NCBI GenBank assembly: GCA_021808185.1
Contig: JAKBCB010000124.1
Location: forward strand, 1-9,013
Length of the DNA: 9,013 nt
Direction: 5' to 3'
DNA from: Pseudomonadota bacterium
Lineage (GTDB): Bacteria > Pseudomonadota > Alphaproteobacteria > Acetobacterales > Acetobacteraceae
A model generated the notes under the pieces. It had not been told where the DNA came from and did no database searches. It was given only the letters and a program-made list of their open reading frames with translations. Position numbers and translations under genes: made by a program. Of this stretch, positions 6,853 to 9,013 are shown piece by piece (the first letter of the stretch is position 1; each line of letters starts with the position of its first letter).

Positions 6853-8285
6853 TGCACGAGGGCTGGCCACATGTGAGCCCAGGGCTTCGCCGCCTCGAAC
6901 GCGGCGGCGGCTTGCAGCACCGATGCGTCGGCGAGGTGACGCCCGATGATCTGCAAGCCCACCGGCAGGCCCGACGCGGTGAACCCCGCCGGTACGGTGG
7001 CGGCCGGCTGGCCGGTCAGGTTCAGCGGGAAGGTGAATGCCAGCCACTGGAACGGCGGCACCATGCGCCCGTCGATCTTTTCCACGCCCTGGATGTGCAG
7101 AGCGAACGGCGGCACCGCCAGCGTGGGCGTGAGCAGGATGTCGTAGCCGCGCATGAACCGCCACATCTTGTTGACCACCGCCTTGCGCACCATCAGCGCA
7201 TCGGTGAAGTCCTCCGCCTTCCAGTCGCGGGTGATGAAGTCCACCAGATGCGGCGTCATCTTGCCGCCATGCTCCGCGACGATGGCGCGCATACCTTTGA
7301 GGTCGGTCTCGGCGGCCACGATGCCCCAGAACGCCCCGTAAGGATCGGCGAAGCCGGGATGCGCTTCCTCGACGATGCAGCCGAGATCCCGCTCGAACAC
7401 GCGCACCGCCTCGCCGACCACGCGCCGCACTTCGGGATCGACGGCGGCATAGCCCCAATCGGCGCTGTAGGCGACGCGCAACCCTTTCAGGTCGCGCGGT
7501 TGTGCCGCCGCCAGCCAGTCCACATCGCCGGCGGGGATGGACATGCGATCGCGGTCGTCGGGGCCGGCGATGATCGAGAGCATCAGCGCCGCGTCGCGCA
7601 CGGTGCGCGCCATCGGGCCGATGTGCTCCAGCGATTCCCAGCTTGAGACACCGGGATACCGTTCGTCCTTGGTCCCGGGATACAGCGGCACGCGGCCCAT
7701 CGAGGCCTTCACGCCGACCAACCCGCAGAACGAGGACGGAATGCGCACCGAGCCGCCGCCGTCGCTGCCGAGCGCGATCGGGCACAGGCCGGCGGCCACC
7801 GCCGCGCCCGACCCGGCGCTCGATCCGCCCGGCGTGCGTTCGATGTTCCACGGATTGACCGTGGTTTCGCACACCGGATTATGCCCGACGCCGCTGTAGC
7901 CGTATTCGGGCACGTTGGTCTTGCCGAGCGAAACGGCGCCGGCCGCGCGCATCCGCTCGACCACCACGTCGTCCTCGTCCGGCACGAAGTCGGCGTAGGC
8001 GACCGCGCCCGACATGGTGCGCACGTCCTTGGTGCAGATGAGATCCTTGATGCCGTACGGCACGCCCGCGAGCGGCCCCACCGGCGCGCCGGCGGCGATG
8101 GCGGCATCGACGGCGGCGGCCTCGCGCAAGGCGATATCCGGCGTGGGGGTGCAGAAGGCGTGCAGCGTCGTGTCGAGCTGCTCCACGCGCGCTAATGCCG
8201 CCTTCGCGAGTTCGACGGCGGAAACGCGCTTGGCGCGAACCGCTTCCGCGAGCGTGGCGGCGTCGCTCTGCCAGGATAAGGTCAT
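6849..8285 (-). CDS. Amidase-signature family amidase
   Basis: A 478-aa cytoplasmic serine amidohydrolase of the amidase signature (AS) family. The Ser-cisSer-Lys triad is complete: Lys80 in GVPYGIKD, cis-Ser155 in TPGGSSAGS, and nucleophile Ser179 in GSDGGGSVRIP. The 75- and 24-residue spacings equal those in FAAH. The AS core (about 70-240) is followed by a normal C-terminal region ending in VGLQIIGRHLADASVLQAAAAFE. The ATG at 8285 was chosen over one 18 bp upstream (8303) because GGAGGGAG lies just before it at good distance. AS enzymes act on many amides (GatA, aryl/aliphatic amidases, carbamoyl or malonamate amidases), and I cannot fix the substrate. There is no GatB/C partner, so a tRNA amidotransferase role is unlikely. 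It leads a tight operon with the CbbQ- and CbbO-like genes. Its fold is unrelated to that of AmiE on the opposite arm. Confidence 0.93.
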   Translation of the reverse strand: MTLSWQSDAATLAEAVRAKRVSAVELAKAALARVEQLDTTLHAFCTPTPDIALREAAAVDAAIAAGAPVGPLAGVPYGIKDLICTKDVRTMSGAVAYADFVPDEDDVVVERMRAAGAVSLGKTNVPEYGYSGVGHNPVCETTVNPWNIERTPGGSSAGSGAAVAAGLCPIALGSDGGGSVRIPSSFCGLVGVKASMGRVPLYPGTKDERYPGVSSWESLEHIGPMARTVRDAALMLSIIAGPDDRDRMSIPAGDVDWLAAAQPRDLKGLRVAYSADWGYAAVDPEVRRVVGEAVRVFERDLGCIVEEAHPGFADPYGAFWGIVAAETDLKGMRAIVAEHGGKMTPHLVDFITRDWKAEDFTDALMVRKAVVNKMWRFMRGYDILLTPTLAVPPFALHIQGVEKIDGRMVPPFQWLAFTFPLNLTGQPAATVPAGFTASGLPVGLQIIGRHLADASVLQAAAAFEAAKPWAHMWPALVQ

Positions 8286-8340
8286 TCGTTTCTCCCTCCG
8301 CATGTCGCGCGGCCCGCGGACGCGGGGCGGGGCGCCACGG

Positions 8341-8358
8341 CGCGATACCCGCGATACC
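8341..8358. repeat. Tandem 9-bp direct repeat upstream of the amidase operon
   Basis: The 9-mer cgcgatacc occurs twice back to back, 56 bp upstream of the chosen amidase start. This could be a pair of half-sites for a regulator, or chance in biased DNA. No recognisable -35/-10 pair was found nearby. Confidence 0.4.
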
Positions 8359-8372
8359 GGATGCTTGTGTTT

Positions 8373-8407
8373 GCCGGGATGGCGGGCGCCACGCCCGCCA
8401 TCCCGGC
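8373..8407 (-). repeat. Perfect 16-bp stem hairpin after the alpha/beta hydrolase gene
   Basis: The left arm gccgggatggcgggcg (8373-8388) is followed by loop cca and its exact complement (8392-8407). It lies 10 bp after the stop of the minus-strand hydrolase gene, inside the 132-bp gap before the amidase. On the minus strand it is followed by an A-rich stretch (aaacacaagc), not a T-run, so it is not a canonical intrinsic terminator. It may act as a factor-dependent terminator, processing site or attenuator, or be one copy of a dispersed palindromic (REP-like) element. The structure is certain; the role is inferred. The rest of the gap (8286-8417) shows no clear promoter. Confidence 0.7.
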
Positions 8408-8417
8408 GTGGATCACG

Positions 8418-9013
8418 CTAGCTGGCCAGCAATTCCTTCAGCTTGGCGTCGAGGAATGCCACATCGACCGGGTTGGTACCCGGCCCGCCGGCGAAATGGC
8501 CCCAGATCGACGGCACCGGAATCAGCTTCGCGTTCGGCATGTTCGCGACCTCGAACTCGCTGTCCGCCACGGGGAAGTACAGGTCGGTGGCACCCGGCAT
8601 CACGTAGGCCTTGGCCTTGATCGCGCCCAGCGCCTTGCGGAAGTCGCCATGGTACAACTCGTTGGCGCTGATGTCGCCGTGCTGCCAGGTCCACAGCATC
8701 GTCAGCAGGTTGTTGGCGTCCTTCGGCAGGAAGAAACCTTCCCAGAACGCCACCAGGAAATCCTCCAGCGAGGAATAGCCAAGCGTCTTGAGGTCCAGTT
8801 CCTCGCGATAGAACGCCTGGCTGAAGCCCCAGCCGGCATACACCCGCGCCATCGCCCGCAGGCCGGTCTCCGGCTTGGTCTTGTACCAGCCGCCGGCGAA
8901 CGCGGCATCGGCGGTCAGCGCCGCCTTCACACCCTCCAGGAACACGAAATTGTGCCGCGAGCATTTCGCCGAGCCGCAGAACGGCGCGATCCGCTCGACC
9001 ATGTCCGGATACA
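8418..9013 (-). CDS. MetX-like alpha/beta fold hydrolase, N-terminus outside the window
   Basis: These are the C-terminal 197 residues of an alpha/beta hydrolase related to the homoserine O-acetyltransferase (MetX) group. The frame is open to the window edge. The residues around the Met at 9002 (YPDMVERIAPF) match the internal MetX segment 'YPD.V.r..p', so this Met is not the start and the nucleophile elbow lies beyond 9013. The acid and base of the triad are probably the Asp in PGATDLYFP (codon 8583-8585) and the His in IWGHFAGGPG (codon 8496-8498). MetX enzymes usually have 'GHD.FL' at the His; here it is GHFAGG, so acetyltransferase activity should not be assumed. Context (same strand as the amidase, 132 bp upstream of it) allows a role in ester or amide catabolism, but a strong hairpin separates them. 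The exact substrate is unknown. Confidence 0.75.
   Translation of the reverse strand, partial: YPDMVERIAPFCGSAKCSRHNFVFLEGVKAALTADAAFAGGWYKTKPETGLRAMARVYAGWGFSQAFYREELDLKTLGYSSLEDFLVAFWEGFFLPKDANNLLTMLWTWQHGDISANELYHGDFRKALGAIKAKAYVMPGATDLYFPVADSEFEVANMPNAKLIPVPSIWGHFAGGPGTNPVDVAFLDAKLKELLAS

Noticed and set aside
6853..7872. Upstream extension of the CbbQ-like frame through the amidase gene
   Set aside because: The amidase has an intact catalytic triad there, and the CbbQ family starts at the chosen Met (6852).
8418..9013. Calling the partial hydrolase metX
   Set aside because: The His motif differs from that of MetX and the nucleophile region is outside the window, so only the fold family is supported.

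Overview
The window is a G+C-rich (about two thirds by eye), almost fully coding piece of a bacterial chromosome or large replicon. Gene content, codon use and ATGA-coupled operons fit an alphaproteobacterium (Rhodospirillales/Acetobacteraceae or Bradyrhizobium-like). That placement is an inference; no rRNA or other phylogenetic marker is present. No tRNA, rRNA, CRISPR, insertion sequence or phage gene was seen.

Plus strand, 1-3742 (possibly to 3855): the end of an operon. It holds the C-terminal part of a LivM/UrtC-type ABC permease, a UrtD-type ATPase, a UrtE-type ATPase, a complete aliphatic amidase AmiE with its Glu-Lys-Cys triad, and a short UreE-like urease accessory protein. A 38-codon ORF is ATGA-coupled to the last gene and may be a remnant. 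The order suggests uptake of short-chain amides or urea, then cytoplasmic hydrolysis to ammonia and a carboxylic acid. The genes upstream (substrate-binding protein, UrtB-like permease) should lie to the left of the window.

Minus strand, 9013 down to 3842: a convergent operon. It reads (in transcription order) a partial MetX-like alpha/beta hydrolase, a 132-bp gap with a perfect 16-bp stem hairpin and a 9-bp tandem repeat, an amidase-signature-family amidase with its Ser-Ser-Lys triad, a CbbQ/NorQ-type MoxR AAA+ ATPase, and a CbbO/NorD-type von Willebrand A protein. The last three genes are joined by 4-bp ATGA overlaps.

Together the two arms combine amide transport, two unrelated amidase folds, a UreE-like metallochaperone and a CbbQO-type activase pair. 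CbbQO/NorQD pairs are known to activate or mature Rubisco and nitric oxide reductase, but neither enzyme is present here. The most interesting idea is that this CbbQO pair, perhaps with the UreE-like protein, serves an enzyme of amide/urea nitrogen metabolism.
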